Positions 28,479-38,604 of a stretch of DNA of 64,000 bases are shown piece by piece (the stretch's first letter is position 1; the number at the start of each line of letters is the position of its first letter). The notes beneath the pieces were generated by a model, which searched no databases, was not told where the DNA came from, and worked only from the letters and a program-made list of their open reading frames with translations. The stretch spans positions 186,001 to 250,000 of the forward strand of contig NZ_SMAK01000006.1 in NCBI RefSeq assembly GCF_004346195.1. The letters run 5' to 3'. A program made the position numbers and the translations under genes. The stretch is from Tepidamorphus gemmatus (GTDB taxonomy: Bacteria > Pseudomonadota > Alphaproteobacteria > Rhizobiales > Tepidamorphaceae).

Positions 28479-29828
28479 TCAGTCGAGCCCGTCGAGGAGC
28501 TTGCCGAGCCTGTCGAACAGACTGCCGATCTCGGCCGTTCCGATGGTCAAGGGCGGCGACAGTGCAATGGTGTCGCCGGTGATGCGGATCATCACGTCAT
28601 GGTCGTGGAAAGCCCGGTCCATCGCGTCGTAGGCGCGCGCACCGGGGGAGCCGGGACGGGGATCGAGGTCGATCGCCGCCACCAGTCCGATGGTGCGGAT
28701 ATCGGCAACGTTGCGCCGGCCCTTCAGGCTCATCGCAGCATCCGCCCATTCCCCCTCCATCGCCCTCGCCCGTTCGAACAGGCCCTCGTCGCGGTAGAGG
28801 TCGAGCGTTGCCAGCCCGGCGGCGACGGCGATCGGGTGGGCCGAATAGGTGTAGCCGTGGAACAGCTCGATGACGTGCTCGGGCCCGTTCATGAAGGCGT
28901 CATAGATATGCTTGCGGACGATGACGCCGCCCATCGGCACGGTGCCGCTGGTGACGCCCTTGGCAAAGGTGATCATGTCCGGCACGACGCCGTAACGCTC
29001 GGCCGCCGTACCGAAGCCGAGCCGGCCGAAGGCGGTGATCACCTCGTCGAAGACCAGAAGGATGTCGTGCTTGTCGCAGATTTCGCGCAGCCTCTTCAGA
29101 TAGCCCTTCGGCGGCGGCAGCACGCCGGTCGAGCCGGCCATCGGCTCGACGATGACGGCGGCGATGGTCGAGGCGTCGTGCAGGGCGACGATCCGTTCGA
29201 GCTCGTCGGCAAGATGGCCGCCCCACTCCGGCTCGCCGCGGCTGAACGCCTGCTCGGCGCGATTGTAGGTATGGGGCAGATGATCGACACCGGTCAGCAG
29301 GCCGCCGAAGAACTTGCGGTTGTTGACGATGCCGCCGACCGAAATGCCGCCGAAGCCGACGCCGTGATAGCCGCGCTCGCGGCCGATCAGCCGAGTCTTG
29401 GAGCCCTTGCCCTTCACGTTCCAGTAGGCAAGCGCGATCTTGAGCGCCGAATCGACCGCTTCGGACCCCGAATTGGCGAAGAACACATGGTCGAGGTCGG
29501 CCGGGGCCATCATTGCCAGCCGGTTCGACAGCTTGAACGCCTTGGGGTGGGCGAACTGGAAGGAGGGAGCGTAGTCAAGCTCGGCCGCCTGCTTCTGGAT
29601 CGCCTCGACGATCGGCTTGCGTGCATGGCCGGCGTTGCAGCACCACAGTCCGGCGGTCGCGTCCAGCACGGCGCGGCCATCCGGCGTGAAATAGTGGAGG
29701 TCCTTCGCCCGGGCGATCATCCGCGGGCGCTTCTTGAAGGCCCGGTTGGGCGTGAAGGGCAGCCAGAATGCCGCGAGATCGTTCGGCGACAGTTCGTCCA
29801 CAGGATCGATCTGGTGCGCGACGGACAT
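28479..29828 (-). CDS. Class III omega-amino acid:pyruvate aminotransferase
   Basis: 449-residue PLP-dependent aminotransferase, fold type I class III. Markers: WLPFTPNRAFKKRPRM at the N-terminus, FANSGSEAVDSALKIA, RERGYHGVGFGGISVGG, LLVFDEVITAFGRLG and PLP-binding Lys290 in TFAKGVTSG. The N-terminus and HGYTYSAHPIA match beta-alanine/omega-amino acid:pyruvate transaminases. AGAAGGAGA 7 bp before the ATG supports the start. It diverges from a sigma-54 activator, which could regulate it, although no -24/-12 promoter was recognised. Donor specificity is inferred. Confidence 0.9.
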   Translation of the reverse strand: MSVAHQIDPVDELSPNDLAAFWLPFTPNRAFKKRPRMIARAKDLHYFTPDGRAVLDATAGLWCCNAGHARKPIVEAIQKQAAELDYAPSFQFAHPKAFKLSNRLAMMAPADLDHVFFANSGSEAVDSALKIALAYWNVKGKGSKTRLIGRERGYHGVGFGGISVGGIVNNRKFFGGLLTGVDHLPHTYNRAEQAFSRGEPEWGGHLADELERIVALHDASTIAAVIVEPMAGSTGVLPPPKGYLKRLREICDKHDILLVFDEVITAFGRLGFGTAAERYGVVPDMITFAKGVTSGTVPMGGVIVRKHIYDAFMNGPEHVIELFHGYTYSAHPIAVAAGLATLDLYRDEGLFERARAMEGEWADAAMSLKGRRNVADIRTIGLVAAIDLDPRPGSPGARAYDAMDRAFHDHDVMIRITGDTIALSPPLTIGTAEIGSLFDRLGKLLDGLD

Positions 29829-30011
29829 GATTGGTCTCCTTCTGGTGCTTGGTGTCCGGGCGGCCGGCGCGCGGATGCTAGCAGAGGCGGACAGCCGGCG
29901 GAACCACCCGGGGGAGCGGCGCGCGCAACCGTTTCTTTACCCTACCCGATCATGAATGTGGCCAGACGAAGGCATCCCGGACAGCGGGCAGAGAAGGGGG
30001 TTCGAGCTGGA

Positions 30012-31415
30012 ATGGCGTCGGCCGATGTCGCTCATTGCAGTGCCAGGATACTCGTGGTCGACCGGGACGGGGCCTTCCGACGCTTCGTCCGCGCGCAGGC
30101 GAACGGCCATGCCGGCCTCGACGCCGAGGTCGTCGAGGCCGAGACTTGGCGGGATGTGCGGCGACACGACGCATCAGAGGCGCCGGATGCCATCCTGCTG
30201 GCGATCGATGCGGACGGATCGGGCCTGCCCGACATCGCCGAGGCAGCCGCTGTCGCTCCGGTGATCGCGGTCAGCGCGGCCGGTTCGCTCAACCTCGCCG
30301 TCGCCGCGATGCGGGGAGGCGCGAGCGACTTCCTCCTGAAGCCGGTCCGCTGGGACAATCTGCGCGATGCGATTGCCCGCGTCCGCCGCCGCAACGTGAA
30401 AGCCCGCGCGCGCAAGAGTGCAATCGCCCCCGATTTCGACCGCTTCATCGGCCGCTCGGCGGTGATGCGCGATGTCTTCGAGCTGATCAGCCGCATGGCG
30501 CCGTCGCGCGCGCCGGTGTTCATTACCGGGGAGAGCGGCACCGGCAAGGAGCTCACCGCAGAGGCGATCCATGCCCGATCTGGCCGGACCGGCGCCTTCG
30601 TCGCGATCAACTGTGCAGCGATCCCGCGCGATCTGATCGAAAGCGAAATCTTCGGCCATGTGCGTGGCGCCTTCACCGGAGCGCAGGACGACCGCGCCGG
30701 CGCGGCGGAACTGGCCCATGGCGGGACGCTGTTCCTCGACGAGATCTGCGAGATGGATCCCGGCCTGCAGACGAAGCTGCTACGCTTCATCCAGACCGGA
30801 ACGATCCGTCGCATCGGCGATACGCGCACCCGCCACGTCGATGTCCGATTTGTCTGCGCCACGAACCGAGACCCGGCACGGGAGGTGGAGGCGGGCCGGT
30901 TCCGGGCCGATCTGTATTACCGGCTCAATGTCCTTCCGGTGACGCTGCCGCCGCTGCGCGAGCGCAGCGAGGATGTGCTGCCGCTCGCGGACGCCTTCCT
31001 GGCCATGTTCTCGGCCGAGGAAGGTCGGGCATTCACCGGCTACGAGCCAGCCGCACGGGCATTGCTGATGAGCTATGACTGGCCCGGCAATGTCCGCCAG
31101 CTCGAAAACGTGATTCGTCGTGTGGTCGTCATGAACGATGGCGAGAAAATCACGGCGGCAATGCTGGCCCTGGCACTCGCCACGCATGGTGGCCACCAGG
31201 CTCGGGCTGGCGCGCATTCCGCGGCCACTGCGGCTGCAACGGCTCATCGGCCGGCGACGATCGAGCCGCTGTGGGTCCAGGAGCGGCGCATCATCGAGGC
31301 GGCGCTCGAGGCCTTCCAGGGCAATGTCGGCCAGGCTGCGGCTGCACTCGGCATCAGCCCGTCGACGATCTACCGCAAGAAGCAGAGCTGGCCGACCGCC
31401 GGCGCGGCCGCCTGA
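30012..31415 (+). CDS. NtrC-type sigma-54-dependent activator
   Basis: 467 residues: N-terminal receiver (about 11-125), AAA+ domain (about 140-380) with Walker A GESGTGKE (about 173), sigma-54 contact loop GAFTGA (219-224), Walker B GGTLFLDEI and the arginine-finger region, then a C-terminal FIS-type HTH (VGQAAAALGISPSTIYRKK). The receiver is unusual: the acidic pair is Asp17-Arg18, and Asp66 is the only plausible phosphoacceptor after a shortened alpha-3; Ser88 and Lys110 are present. No cognate kinase is adjacent. The start at 30012 is uncertain; 29952 is also in frame. Overall layout resembles LuxO-like regulators. Confidence 0.88.
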   Translation: MASADVAHCSARILVVDRDGAFRRFVRAQANGHAGLDAEVVEAETWRDVRRHDASEAPDAILLAIDADGSGLPDIAEAAAVAPVIAVSAAGSLNLAVAAMRGGASDFLLKPVRWDNLRDAIARVRRRNVKARARKSAIAPDFDRFIGRSAVMRDVFELISRMAPSRAPVFITGESGTGKELTAEAIHARSGRTGAFVAINCAAIPRDLIESEIFGHVRGAFTGAQDDRAGAAELAHGGTLFLDEICEMDPGLQTKLLRFIQTGTIRRIGDTRTRHVDVRFVCATNRDPAREVEAGRFRADLYYRLNVLPVTLPPLRERSEDVLPLADAFLAMFSAEEGRAFTGYEPAARALLMSYDWPGNVRQLENVIRRVVVMNDGEKITAAMLALALATHGGHQARAGAHSAATAAATAHRPATIEPLWVQERRIIEAALEAFQGNVGQAAAALGISPSTIYRKKQSWPTAGAAA

Positions 31416-31534
31416 GGCCGGGGGTGACTGCACCGGACCGCGCGCTGCGATGCTTGCCGCGGCGGGCGCCGATGCTCCAATATGACGAGCGGATGCGGCG
31501 CACGTGCGGCCGGTGCGCCCTGGGGGACAACTGA

Positions 31535-32125
31535 ATGGCGGGTGTTGCGCGGAGCCTTGCTGCCGGACTGGCGGCATCATCACTGATGACGGCCGTACTG
31601 ATGACGTCCGAGCTTCGCGCCGACAGTCTGTCGGACATCGCCGCGGCGGCCGAAGCGGCGGTTGCCGAGGGCCGGACCCTCGACGCGGTCGCGCTGGGCG
31701 ATCGCTTCGCCGCAGCGGTATGGGATGCAAGCCCGCTGGCGGTGCGCAAGGCGGTTCTCGTCGACAGCGAACCAGCGGCCTTTGGCGCGGACACCCCGCG
31801 CTCCGACAATCTCTTCAGGATGGACGAGGAGATCCATCTCTATGTCGAGCCGGTCGCCTTCGGCTGGAAGCAGACGGCGCAGGGCTGGGAAACCGATTTC
31901 GTCGCAGACGTGCGCATCGCCGACACCAGCGGCCGGATCATCGCCGCGCACAAGTCGTTCGCCGAGTTCCGGATCGCATCGCCGCAGCCGACGCGCGAGG
32001 TGTTCCTCGCCATGACCTATGTGTTCGGAGGGCTCGGACCGGGCGACTACGTCGTCACGACCACGTTGCACGACCGTATCAAGGGCGATGCGGTCGCCTT
32101 CCCGACGTCGATCGGCATCCGCTGA
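31535..32125 (+). CDS. Uncharacterised exported protein
   Basis: 196-residue protein with a signal peptide (hydrophobic segment to about residue 25, likely cleavage near ELRA). The mature part has an Ala-rich helix (LSDIAAAAEAAVAEGRTLDAV by composition) and then a beta-rich domain containing EIHLYVEPVAFGWKQ, FVADVRIAD and LGPGDYVVTTTLHD, suggesting a periplasmic beta-sandwich. I do not assign a function. It converges with the DUF427 gene with 13 bp between the stops. Confidence 0.6.
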   Translation: MAGVARSLAAGLAASSLMTAVLMTSELRADSLSDIAAAAEAAVAEGRTLDAVALGDRFAAAVWDASPLAVRKAVLVDSEPAAFGADTPRSDNLFRMDEEIHLYVEPVAFGWKQTAQGWETDFVADVRIADTSGRIIAAHKSFAEFRIASPQPTREVFLAMTYVFGGLGPGDYVVTTTLHDRIKGDAVAFPTSIGIR

Positions 32126-32138
32126 TACCACCGGCTGA

Positions 32139-32501
32139 TCAGACCTCGCCCAGCATGATCGTGGCGCGGTCGGGATCGAAGGCGAGATGTCCGGCGATGA
32201 CCGCGACGACCGGCTGGGGCTCGACATAGCTCCACGCAGCATCCGCCCCAAGTTCGCCGACCAGCGGTATCGAATAGTGGCTGGCCAGGCCCTTGTATGG
32301 GCAGCTGGTGGTCCGGCCCGACGCCTCCAGCAGATGCATCGCGACGTCCTCGCGCGGCAGATAATAGACCGGCACGCAACCGGCCTCGTCCAGCACCAGG
32401 GCTCGATCGGAACTGGCAACCGCCTCGCCGGCGAGGACGACGGTGACGCGGATACCGGCCGGCGCAATCGTGATCGGATGGTTGCGATCGGGGATATGCA
32501 C
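32139..32501 (-). CDS. DUF427 domain-containing protein
   Basis: 120-residue small protein of the DUF427 (NTP_transf_9-like) family: HPITIAPAGIRVTVVLAGE, LVLDEAGCVPVYYLPREDV, CPYKGLASHYSI and a C-terminal FDPDRATI. The GTG at 32501 is chosen because GGAGG lies 9 bp upstream and because the product then begins VHIPDRNHPITI, matching the family; the longer ATG form from 32642 would add non-family sequence. Biochemical role is unknown. Confidence 0.8.
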   Translation of the reverse strand: MHIPDRNHPITIAPAGIRVTVVLAGEAVASSDRALVLDEAGCVPVYYLPREDVAMHLLEASGRTTSCPYKGLASHYSIPLVGELGADAAWSYVEPQPVVAVIAGHLAFDPDRATIMLGEV

Positions 32502-32622
32502 GTTGCGTGGCCTCCCTGTCGTTCGAGACCCCCTGCCCGGTTGCGGCGACAGCCCGACAGCGCCAGAGGATCCAGAGGATACAGGCGCGCCGTGCGCCGC
32601 ACAAATCCCGCAAGTGGCGGTT

Positions 32623-33816
32623 TCAGGGGCGTTGCCGCTCAAGCCGGCGCAGCGAGTCGCGGATCGGCGGCATCGCTGCCGCGAGCAGGGTCAGCAGGGC
32701 GTACGCGACCGCGATGGACAGCGGCAGGCCGGTACCGCCGAAACGCTCCATCGCCGCGCCGGCAGCGACCGGTCCGAGCATCGAGCCGATCCCCCACATG
32801 ATGCCGAAGGCGGAATTGGCGGCAACCAGGCGGCTGCCAGTCAGGTACTGGCCGATCAGGGTGACGGCGATGGTGTAGACGCCGAAGCCGATCGCGCCCC
32901 AGAAGAACAGGAACACGTGGGTGAGCGGGTGCGACAGGCTGAACTGCGGCAGCAGCAGAGCGCCGGCGCAGGCGAGCGCCGACAGCAGCCCCAGCAGCAG
33001 CCGTCGGCTCATGCGGTCGGCGAGCCAGCCGATCGGAAACTGAAGGACGATGTTGCCGGCCACCAGCACGGCAAGCGACAGCGCCGCGCCCGAGCCGGTC
33101 AGCTCGCGCCCGACTCCGTACACCACCCAAAGCGCCAAGACCGCCCCATCGAAGAAGGAGAAGGTGGCGACCGCCATCAGCAGCACCGGGATTGCCGCCA
33201 CGACGCGGGGATATTCGGAGAACGGCGCCTTCTCCGTCGGCGCCTGCGCCGCCTTCAGGCGCAGGACCGGCAGACCGAGCAGCAGGAACAGGACCGCTAC
33301 CGTGCCGAAGCCGCGCAGACCTTCGTAGCCGATGAGCGGCACCAGCAGCGGGCCGATCGCGAACATCGCGGAGATCACCGTCGTGTAGATTCCGATGATG
33401 CGGCCGCGCACCGCATCGGGGGCGAGCACGTTGATCCAGACCTCGCAGGTGACGAACAGCACGTTGGCGCCGCACCCGAGCAGGAAGCGCAGCACGAACC
33501 AGGCCTCCAGCCGGTCAGTGACGCCAAGCAGCGCGATCGTCGCGGCGGTCGCAGTGAGCGAGACCGTGACCAGCCGCCAGGCACCGAACCGGTGTGTCAT
33601 CGCCGGCAGCAGCAGCGCGCTGGCCAGCACGCCGAACCCCTGTACCGCCGCGAGCACGCCGATTACGGTCTCCGACAGCCCACGCGCCTGCATGGTCAGC
33701 GCGATGGCGGGATAGGCATAACCCATCGACAGCGCGAAGGCGCCGATCACCGCCAGCACCGCGGCGAGATCGAGATGGCGAAGCTCCGTGACCGGTGCGG
33801 ATCGGGCGGGTTGCAT
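32623..33816 (-). CDS. Major facilitator superfamily transporter
   Basis: 397-residue MFS permease with twelve predicted helices. Loop 2-3 carries the MFS-like PAMTHRFGAWR, the central loop is short and charged (RLKAAQAPTEKAPF), and loop 8-9 has GWLADRMSRRLLL. It resembles the YcaD/UMF family of bacterial MFS proteins (GRIIGIYTT, ANSAFGIMWGIGSMLGP). Probably an efflux or uptake carrier of unknown substrate. ATG 33816 gives the family-like N-terminus; an in-frame start at 33897 would add 27 residues. Confidence 0.87.
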   Translation of the reverse strand: MQPARSAPVTELRHLDLAAVLAVIGAFALSMGYAYPAIALTMQARGLSETVIGVLAAVQGFGVLASALLLPAMTHRFGAWRLVTVSLTATAATIALLGVTDRLEAWFVLRFLLGCGANVLFVTCEVWINVLAPDAVRGRIIGIYTTVISAMFAIGPLLVPLIGYEGLRGFGTVAVLFLLLGLPVLRLKAAQAPTEKAPFSEYPRVVAAIPVLLMAVATFSFFDGAVLALWVVYGVGRELTGSGAALSLAVLVAGNIVLQFPIGWLADRMSRRLLLGLLSALACAGALLLPQFSLSHPLTHVFLFFWGAIGFGVYTIAVTLIGQYLTGSRLVAANSAFGIMWGIGSMLGPVAAGAAMERFGGTGLPLSIAVAYALLTLLAAAMPPIRDSLRRLERQRP

Positions 33817-33980
33817 GGCAGCTGGTTGTCGGCGATTCTGGCCGTGGTGTCGTGCGGACCCGCGATACGCCGGCACCGCCGATCGTGCAATCGGCAAGCA
33901 TGGCTGCCGCTGCGGCCCGGATCGGCAGCCGGAGAGTCCGATGACACACCTTCCGCAATGCGGGCCGCAGAGGACGCGAT

Positions 33981-34304
33981 GTGTTCATGATCATCGAAAT
34001 CGTCAGCTTCCGCCTGCCGGAGGGAACGACTCAGGAGGATGTGCTCGCCGATGCCCGTGCGGTCGTGGCGCAGTGGCAGTCCGACCCGGATCTGATCCGC
34101 AAGCACTTCGCGCGCGCCGAGGACGGCTCGCATGCCGGCATCTATATCTGGCCGTCCCGCGAGGCGGCGCAGCGCGCGCATGATGCCGACTGGATCGCCC
34201 GATTCCAGGCGCGCACGGGCACCGTGCCGAGCTTCAGCTATTTCGACGTCTTCATGCTGATCGACAACGAGGCCGGCACGGTCCGCGAGTTCCCGATCGA
34301 CTGA
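33981..34304 (+). CDS. Small dimeric alpha-beta barrel-like protein
   Basis: 107-residue cytosolic protein with alternating strand/helix pattern (MIIEIVSFRLPEG, then helix EDVLADARAVVAQWQ, then GIYIWPSREAAQRAH, then SFSYFDVFMLID), reminiscent of the ABM/ydhR monooxygenase-like fold. A GTG at 33981 has AGAGGA 6 bp upstream; ATG 33987 is an alternative. It diverges from the MFS gene. No catalytic function can be assigned from the sequence. Confidence 0.62.
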   Translation: MFMIIEIVSFRLPEGTTQEDVLADARAVVAQWQSDPDLIRKHFARAEDGSHAGIYIWPSREAAQRAHDADWIARFQARTGTVPSFSYFDVFMLIDNEAGTVREFPID

Positions 34305-34411
34305 TGATCGACTCCCCACGTCCGCAGGCGGCCGCGGGCACCCATGCGCCGCCGCCATAGGAGCGCATCGGCGGGCGTGCTATGGCCGTCCGACGATGTG
34401 AGGACATGCCC

Positions 34412-35326
34412 ATGGCCGACGCGGCGGGACGCAGCGCCGTAGTGGAGACGTTCGCGCGCCCGGCGCTGGTCGTGGCGCTGTCCATCGCCGTGCTGTCGTC
34501 GATGGACGCGCTGATCAAGAGCTTCGGGCCGCAGGTCGCGATCCTGCAGCTGGTCTGGCTGCGCTATGCGGCCGGCGCGGCGTTCGGACTCGTCATCTAT
34601 CTCGCCACCGGCCCGCACCGGATCACCCGGCGGTCGCTGACGGCGAACGGACTGCGGGCGCTGGTGATGCTGGTGGCGGCAGGCTCGTTCTTCTACGCCA
34701 TCACCCGGATGCCGCTGGTCGAGGCGGTGACGCTGAGCTTCACCGCGCCGATCTTCATGGTGCTGATTGCCCGTCTCGTGCTCGGCGAGCCGATCACGCG
34801 ACGCGCACTCCTGGCGGTCGCGATCGGCTTTGCCGGCGTCATCGTCGTGGTCTGGGGCGGCGGCAGCACCGACAGCGGCCTGACACCGGACGGTACGGCT
34901 GCGGCACTTCTCTCGGCGCTGGCCTATGCCTTCGGCATCATCCTGCTGCGCAAGCATTCCGCCCACGACGCGATTCCCGTTCTGGTGTTCCTCCAGGCGG
35001 CGCTGTCGGTCCTCGTCATGACGCCGGTCGGCATCGCCACCTGGACGCCGGTGCCGCTCGACGACTGGATGAAATATGTCGTCATCGGCTTCCTCGGGAC
35101 GGTCGGTCACCTGCTGATGGCGTGGGGCTTCTCGCGGGCGCCGGCCGGCGAACTGGCACCGATCGAATACACCAATCTCCTGTGGGCGAGCCTGTTCGGG
35201 CTCGTCTTCTTCCACGAGACCCCGGCGCTGACGACCTATGCCGGGGCCGCGCTGATCGTAATCGCCTGCTTCACGGCGAGCCGGCGCAACCGCCTGCCGC
35301 GACGGCTGACCGATGCATCGCCATAG
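34412..35326 (+). CDS. EamA/DMT-superfamily transporter
   Basis: 304-residue inner-membrane protein with ten predicted helices in two EamA repeats; landmarks are MDALIKSFGPQVAILQLVWLRY, VEAVTLSFTAPIFMVLIARLVLGE and APIEYTNLLWASLFGLVFFHE. It resembles RhaT/YdcZ-like metabolite exporters; the substrate is unknown. ATG 34412 follows GAGGA by 7 bp. It lies upstream of groES with a separate promoter between them, so no operon with groES is expected. Confidence 0.85.
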   Translation: MADAAGRSAVVETFARPALVVALSIAVLSSMDALIKSFGPQVAILQLVWLRYAAGAAFGLVIYLATGPHRITRRSLTANGLRALVMLVAAGSFFYAITRMPLVEAVTLSFTAPIFMVLIARLVLGEPITRRALLAVAIGFAGVIVVVWGGGSTDSGLTPDGTAAALLSALAYAFGIILLRKHSAHDAIPVLVFLQAALSVLVMTPVGIATWTPVPLDDWMKYVVIGFLGTVGHLLMAWGFSRAPAGELAPIEYTNLLWASLFGLVFFHETPALTTYAGAALIVIACFTASRRNRLPRRLTDASP

Positions 35327-35370
35327 CCGGTTCGCAGCCAACCCGACCGTCGGCCGTCACATTCCGGCTT

Positions 35371-35400
35371 CTTGACAAGGCCCGAGCGGGTCCCTATCTC
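35371..35400 (+). promoter_or_regulatory. Heat-shock (RpoH-type) promoter of groESL
   Basis: CTTGACA at 35371-35377 and CCTATCTC at 35393-35400, with the hexamers 17 bp apart, match both a sigma-70 -35 (TTGACA) and the alphaproteobacterial sigma-32 pattern CTTG...CCTATNT. It lies immediately upstream of the CIRCE element, so the transcript would begin within or next to the operator. Confidence 0.7.
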
Positions 35401-35409
35401 GTCCGCGAC

Positions 35410-35440
35410 TGTTAGCACTCATCGCATGAGAGTGCTAACA
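35410..35440. promoter_or_regulatory. CIRCE operator (HrcA binding site)
   Basis: TTAGCACTC (35412-35420) and GAGTGCTAA (35430-35438) are separated by exactly 9 bp, the canonical CIRCE inverted repeat, extended by one matching base pair on each side. It lies 67 bp before the groES start and indicates repression by HrcA in addition to the heat-shock promoter. hrcA is not in the window. Confidence 0.95.
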
Positions 35441-35507
35441 GACCCCGGAGTTCCCTCTGAACCGATAAAGCCCCGCGATGGGCCTTCAACTGGAGGAGCC
35501 TAGTTCC

Positions 35508-35822
35508 ATGCACTTCCGTCCCCTGCACGACCGCGTGCTCGTGAAGCGCCTCGATGAGGAAGAGAAGACCGCGGGCGGGATCATCATCCCGGACACCGCC
35601 AAGGAGAAGCCGAGCCAGGGCGAAGTCATCGCCGTGGGCCCCGGTGCCCGTGACGAAGACGGCAAGCGGATCGAGATGGACATCAAGGTCGGCGACCGCA
35701 TCCTGTTCGGCAAGTGGTCGGGCACCGAGGTGAAGATCGATGGTCAGGAGTACCTGATCATGAAGGAATCCGACATCATGGGTGTGATCGACCAGAAGGA
35801 GACCAAGAAGAAGGCTGCGTGA
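35508..35822 (+). CDS. groES: Co-chaperonin GroES
   Basis: 104-residue heptameric lid of the GroEL chaperonin. The N-terminus [19 protein letters not shown], the mobile loop [19 protein letters not shown] and the C-terminal [18 protein letters not shown] region (here [18 protein letters not shown]) are diagnostic. GGAGGAG upstream of ATG 35508 is a strong ribosome site; an upstream in-frame start would add ten residues not seen in the family. Controlled by the CIRCE element and heat-shock promoter in front, and followed 56 bp later by groEL. Confidence 0.98.
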   Translation: MHFRPLHDRVLVKRLDEEEKTAGGIIIPDTAKEKPSQGEVIAVGPGARDEDGKRIEMDIKVGDRILFGKWSGTEVKIDGQEYLIMKESDIMGVIDQKETKKKAA

Positions 35823-35872
35823 TCCTTTCGGATCGGCGCGGTTTTTCTTTTCTGGCCCCAAACGAAGGATAG

Positions 35873-37516
<1,644 letters not shown>

Positions 37517-37541
37517 GAACGTCCGACCCGACGTCATGTTC

Positions 37542-37570
37542 GAGGCCCGGGAGCAATCCCGGGCCTCTTT
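37542..37570 (+). terminator. Rho-independent terminator of groESL
   Basis: An 11-bp perfect stem (GAGGCCCGGGA paired with TCCCGGGCCTC) around the tetraloop GCAA, followed by TTT and further Ts, starts 25 bp after the groEL stop. It is the clearest intrinsic terminator in the window. Confidence 0.9.
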
Positions 37571-37864
37571 CGTTTCGCTGACGGCAACTGCCGTCCGATG
37601 CCACCCGATCCCCTTGTCTTCCTGACCATGGGAGGCGCGCCCGGCAGCCGCTCCAGCCTCCTCGCCTGCATCCGGCCGGCATCATCGGTGGCACCCCGAC
37701 GTTCGATGGGCTACGCAACTCCCGGCTGGCGGGAACCGATCCGGTCGTCGCCGTGTAGCCGCCGCCCGCTGCCACTTGCGCGCGATCGCCAACACTGGTT
37801 GTATGCCGTTGGGGCATGCTCGGCATGGGGATGGCTTGTGGCGTCGGCGAGGCCGCGTCGATGC
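37571..37864. other. Intergenic stretch between groEL terminator and bcsS
   Basis: Together with the terminator about 350 bp lie between groEL and the assumed bcsS start. The stretch is open in the bcsS frame back to 37598, but that extension looks like low-complexity non-coding translation. I see no second promoter, RNA gene or repeat in it. If the true bcsS start is upstream, part of this stretch encodes its signal peptide. Confidence 0.4.
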
Positions 37865-38578
37865 ATGAACGTTGCGGCCGGAGCGGTCGTCGCGGCGATG
37901 GTTCCGATCCAGGTCGATTCTGCCGACCCGGCTGCGCCGCTGCTGGCCAAACCTCCTCGCTGGCACCTGTTCTTCGGCTTCGACGGCGCTGAGGAATCGC
38001 TGTTCGGCCACGACGGACTGGTGTGGGCACCAGCCGGACACCTGCACGAGACGGGCTGGCGGCTCAGGGCAGGCAGCAGCGCCGGCGTTCACACCTACCG
38101 GTCGGCAGGCCGCCGATTCACGGGCGAGCTCTACACGCTCGAACTGCTTGGCGGATTTCAGTGGCTCACCCCCGTTTCCGGCTTCGCCGTCTATGCAGGG
38201 CCAGTCGTGCAGGACGCCAGCTCCGATCCGCGCGATCCGGACAGACCCCGGCAGGGAACCCGTTTCGGCGCCAAACTGAAGCTCGAAGGATGGTACCGGC
38301 CGGCGGACGGCGTCTATTTCAACCTGTCCGGTCAGTATGCCAGCGCGGCGCAAACCTATGCCATCCGCTTCGCGCCGACCTTGGAGATCGCCGCGCGCTG
38401 GGCACTGGAGCCGGAAGTCGCCGCCTTCGGCGAACCCGGCCATGACGCCCGGCGGGCCGGACTGATCGTCGAATTTCGTCTCTCCGAGCGCTGGCGACTG
38501 CGCGCCGGCGGCGGCTGGCGCACCGATTCCGACGAGGACGGCTCGTACGCCACCGTGGAGATGAAGATCTGGCGGTGA
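37865..38578 (+). CDS. bcsS: Cellulose biosynthesis protein BcsS-like
   Basis: About 237 residues of predicted exported beta-barrel-like protein. Alternating strands rich in aromatics and glycine are visible, e.g. WHLFFGFDGAEESLFG, ETGWRLRAGSSAGVHTYRS, LLGGFQWLTPVSGFAVYAGP and a C-terminal RLRAGGGWRTDSDEDGSYA ending in an aromatic-basic IWR. This matches the BcsS family known from alphaproteobacterial cellulose loci. No bcsA or bcsB is nearby, so its context here is orphan. The start is uncertain; ATG 37865 gives a short hydrophobic signal-like segment. Confidence 0.6.
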   Translation: MNVAAGAVVAAMVPIQVDSADPAAPLLAKPPRWHLFFGFDGAEESLFGHDGLVWAPAGHLHETGWRLRAGSSAGVHTYRSAGRRFTGELYTLELLGGFQWLTPVSGFAVYAGPVVQDASSDPRDPDRPRQGTRFGAKLKLEGWYRPADGVYFNLSGQYASAAQTYAIRFAPTLEIAARWALEPEVAAFGEPGHDARRAGLIVEFRLSERWRLRAGGGWRTDSDEDGSYATVEMKIWR

Positions 38579-38604
38579 TCCACCCGTCTTGCGACCATGC
38601 AGGA

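Noticed and set aside
28599-30011. Long N-terminal extension of the sigma-54 activator across the aminotransferase gene
   Set aside because: The extension is the antisense of a class III aminotransferase; a receiver domain begins right after 30012.
29829-30011. Sigma-54 -24/-12 promoter for the aminotransferase
   Set aside because: No TGGCAC-N5-TTGC-like sequence could be found on the minus strand in this gap.
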